Of a DNA stretch of 23,129 bases, positions 21,865-23,129 are shown one piece after another. Both the position numbers and the translations under genes were made by a program. This DNA comes from CAZPAN01 sp964581165 (GTDB taxonomy: Bacteria > Actinomycetota > Coriobacteriia > Coriobacteriales > CADBOM01). Location: positions 1 to 23,129 of the forward strand of contig CAZOMM010000029.1 of assembly GCA_964581165.1 (NCBI GenBank), given 5' to 3'. Within the stretch, counting starts at the first letter, position 1, and each line of letters starts with the position of its first letter. Under the pieces are notes generated by a model. The model worked only from the letters and a program-made list of their open reading frames with translations. It ran no database searches and was not told the DNA's origin.

Positions 21865-21878
21865 CTAAGGCTAAGTAG

Positions 21879-22979
21879 ATGGTAACAGATACGATTTTTG
21901 CCCCCTCATTTGGAAATCGTCCGAAATATCTTGTTGGTAGAGAGTCTATCATCTCTGACTTTCTCAAAGGCCTTGATGGTAATCCTGGAAACAGAGAACG
22001 CTCGATTGTGCTTCTGGGGCAACGGGGAAGCGGTAAAACAGTTTTGCTTTGGGAGCTTGCCGATCGTGCAGCAGAGCGAGGTTTTGTAGTTGCAACTCCA
22101 ACAGTTTTATCAGAAGGTCTCCTCGTTAGAATTGTTGAAAAAATACAAGAAGATGGATCTCGATATGTTAAGTCGCCAGGAGCATCCATTGCGGGTGCAT
22201 GTATTGGTGCGCTGGGTTTTTCTGCAGGGCTTGAGTTTAGCCGTGAGATTCAAGAGACAAAATCTCCGCAGTACAAACTCACACAGCTAGCACGCAAGTT
22301 GTCAAAATTGGGCCATGGAATATTGATTCTTGTTGATGAACTTCAGGCTAACTCAACTGAGATTAGGCAACTTGTGACTGTTTATCAGGAGATGATAGGG
22401 GAAGGCCTTGATCTTGCATTGGTAATGGCGGGACTTCCAGGTGCTGTATCTGCTACATTAAATGATCATGTTTTAACGTTCCTGAATCGAGCGAGAAAGA
22501 TTTCACTTGATCCTCTTAAGATCAATGAAGTTGATACCTTTTTTGCAAGAGCCTTCGAATCTTTGGGTGTAGAGATTGATGTCCAAAAGAGACGTTTTGC
22601 TGCTGAATTTACTTATGGATCGCCATATATGCTTCAGCTTGTTGGTCATTACCTTATTATTGGTGCGCAAGATGAAGGTACGATCTCAGATGATGCATTT
22701 AACGATGCCTTGTATAGCGCTCAAGAAGATTTTGAAAATGATATATGCAGTATCACATTGAAATCGCTTTCTCCAAGGGATATCGATTTTTTAACTGCAA
22801 TGACATTAGATGAAGAGGCTAGTAAAGTTAGCGATATCGCTGAGCGAATGTCTTGCACTATTGACTACGCTCAAAAGTACAGGAGGCGGCTTATTGCCAG
22901 GGGTGTCATAGAGCCTGCTGGTAGAGGCCTTGTTGTTTTTTCGGTTCCATTTCTGCGCGATCATCTACGCAAGCAGTAA
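21879..22979 (+). CDS. Orphan AAA-family ATPase (AAA_16/Orc1-Cdc6-like) with C-terminal winged helix
   Basis: Predicted 366-residue ATP-binding protein of the STAND/AAA_16-like group. Seen: N-terminal VGRES motif at 19-23, Walker A GQRGSGKT at 47-54, Walker B LILVDE (149-154, with Asp153-Glu154), a sensor-like ALVMAGLPG near 180, and a lid region with GSPYMLQLVG. The last ~75 residues look like a winged helix (SPRDIDFLTAMTLDEEASKVSDIAERM, then RRRLIARGVIEPAGRG). A Gly/Ala-rich stretch at 103-117 is unusual. Related proteins are often single genes near mobile or defence loci with unclear roles. It has its own promoter, a terminator downstream, and no nuclease, methylase or transposase beside it. 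Molecular partner unknown. Confidence 0.82.
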   Translation: MVTDTIFAPSFGNRPKYLVGRESIISDFLKGLDGNPGNRERSIVLLGQRGSGKTVLLWELADRAAERGFVVATPTVLSEGLLVRIVEKIQEDGSRYVKSPGASIAGACIGALGFSAGLEFSREIQETKSPQYKLTQLARKLSKLGHGILILVDELQANSTEIRQLVTVYQEMIGEGLDLALVMAGLPGAVSATLNDHVLTFLNRARKISLDPLKINEVDTFFARAFESLGVEIDVQKRRFAAEFTYGSPYMLQLVGHYLIIGAQDEGTISDDAFNDALYSAQEDFENDICSITLKSLSPRDIDFLTAMTLDEEASKVSDIAERMSCTIDYAQKYRRRLIARGVIEPAGRGLVVFSVPFLRDHLRKQ

Positions 22980-23057
22980 ATGACAAGTAGTAGTGCGGCA
23001 GTGTTTTGAAAAGTAGTGTAGCAACTGGTTTGAGATGGTGGCTGTTTGTTAACTTTT

Positions 23058-23092
23058 AGGCCGACACCCAGATTTGGATGCCGGCCTTGTTG
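23058..23092 (+). terminator. Probable terminator after the ATPase gene
   Basis: Stem AGGCCG (23058-23063) with CGGCCT (23082-23087), with further inner pairing (CA/TG, CCA/TGG), then TTGTTGTTG. The T tract is interrupted, so it is a moderate candidate. Confidence 0.55.
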
Positions 23093-23129
23093 TTGAATGT
23101 CAGCCTTTTAGATTTATTGCTTTTGGTGT

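Overview
The window looks like a chromosomal stretch of a bacterium with balanced base composition and many TTG and GTG starts, rich in amino-acid biosynthesis genes. Gene content (serA beside a class V aminotransferase, a long-form hibernation factor, an FtsB/DivIC-like protein followed by a Ppx/GppA protein, and a full-length T-box leader) fits a Gram-positive. My best guess is an actinobacterium of the Coriobacteriia, but no marker here proves it. Two runs of 100 Ns (2776-2875, 9957-10056) and one of 10 Ns (19695-19704) show this is a draft scaffold, probably metagenomic.

All confident genes are on the + strand. Region 1 (1-4006) is leuC, leuD, a HEAT-like protein of unknown role and an isocitrate-dehydrogenase-type enzyme, with a terminator and a gap before the last. 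Region 2 (4007-7617) is ahcY-mtnA (S-adenosylmethionine by-product salvage), then a ComF-family phosphoribosyltransferase. Region 3 (7618-9852) is a ~500 bp structured, repeat-bearing intergenic stretch, an orphan family 3 solute-binding lipoprotein with an acidic repeat tail, and hpf. Region 4 (9853-13552) holds a gap, tRNA-Leu(UAA), the FtsB/DivIC-like gene overlapping ppx, and a membrane protein with a Gln-rich pentapeptide repeat and a zinc ribbon. Region 5 (13553-16559) is a terminator, promoter, T-box leader and ilvBN. Region 6 (16560-19528) is a tandem repeat, a possible RNA switch, a class V aminotransferase and serA. Region 7 (19529-21737) is a duplicated intergenic stretch interrupted by a gap, then leuA and a strong terminator. 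Region 8 (21738-23129) is an orphan AAA ATPase behind a repeat-bearing promoter.

The genes combine into branched-chain amino-acid synthesis (ilvBN, leuA, leuCD), the first two steps of serine synthesis (serA plus the aminotransferase) and one-carbon/methylthio recycling (ahcY, mtnA). No ilvC, ilvD, classical leuB or serB is in the window.

The most unusual property is a pervasive pattern of short tandem duplications. In-frame 15-bp (five-residue) arrays sit in three unrelated proteins (MtnA, the solute-binding protein, the zinc-ribbon membrane protein), a 12-bp array sits in Ppx, and 8-19 bp arrays occur in many intergenic regions. Other notable points are a T-box leader before ilvB whose specifier most simply reads UUC, a leuC gene without a normal start codon, and a gap flanked by two diverged copies of the serA 3' end.
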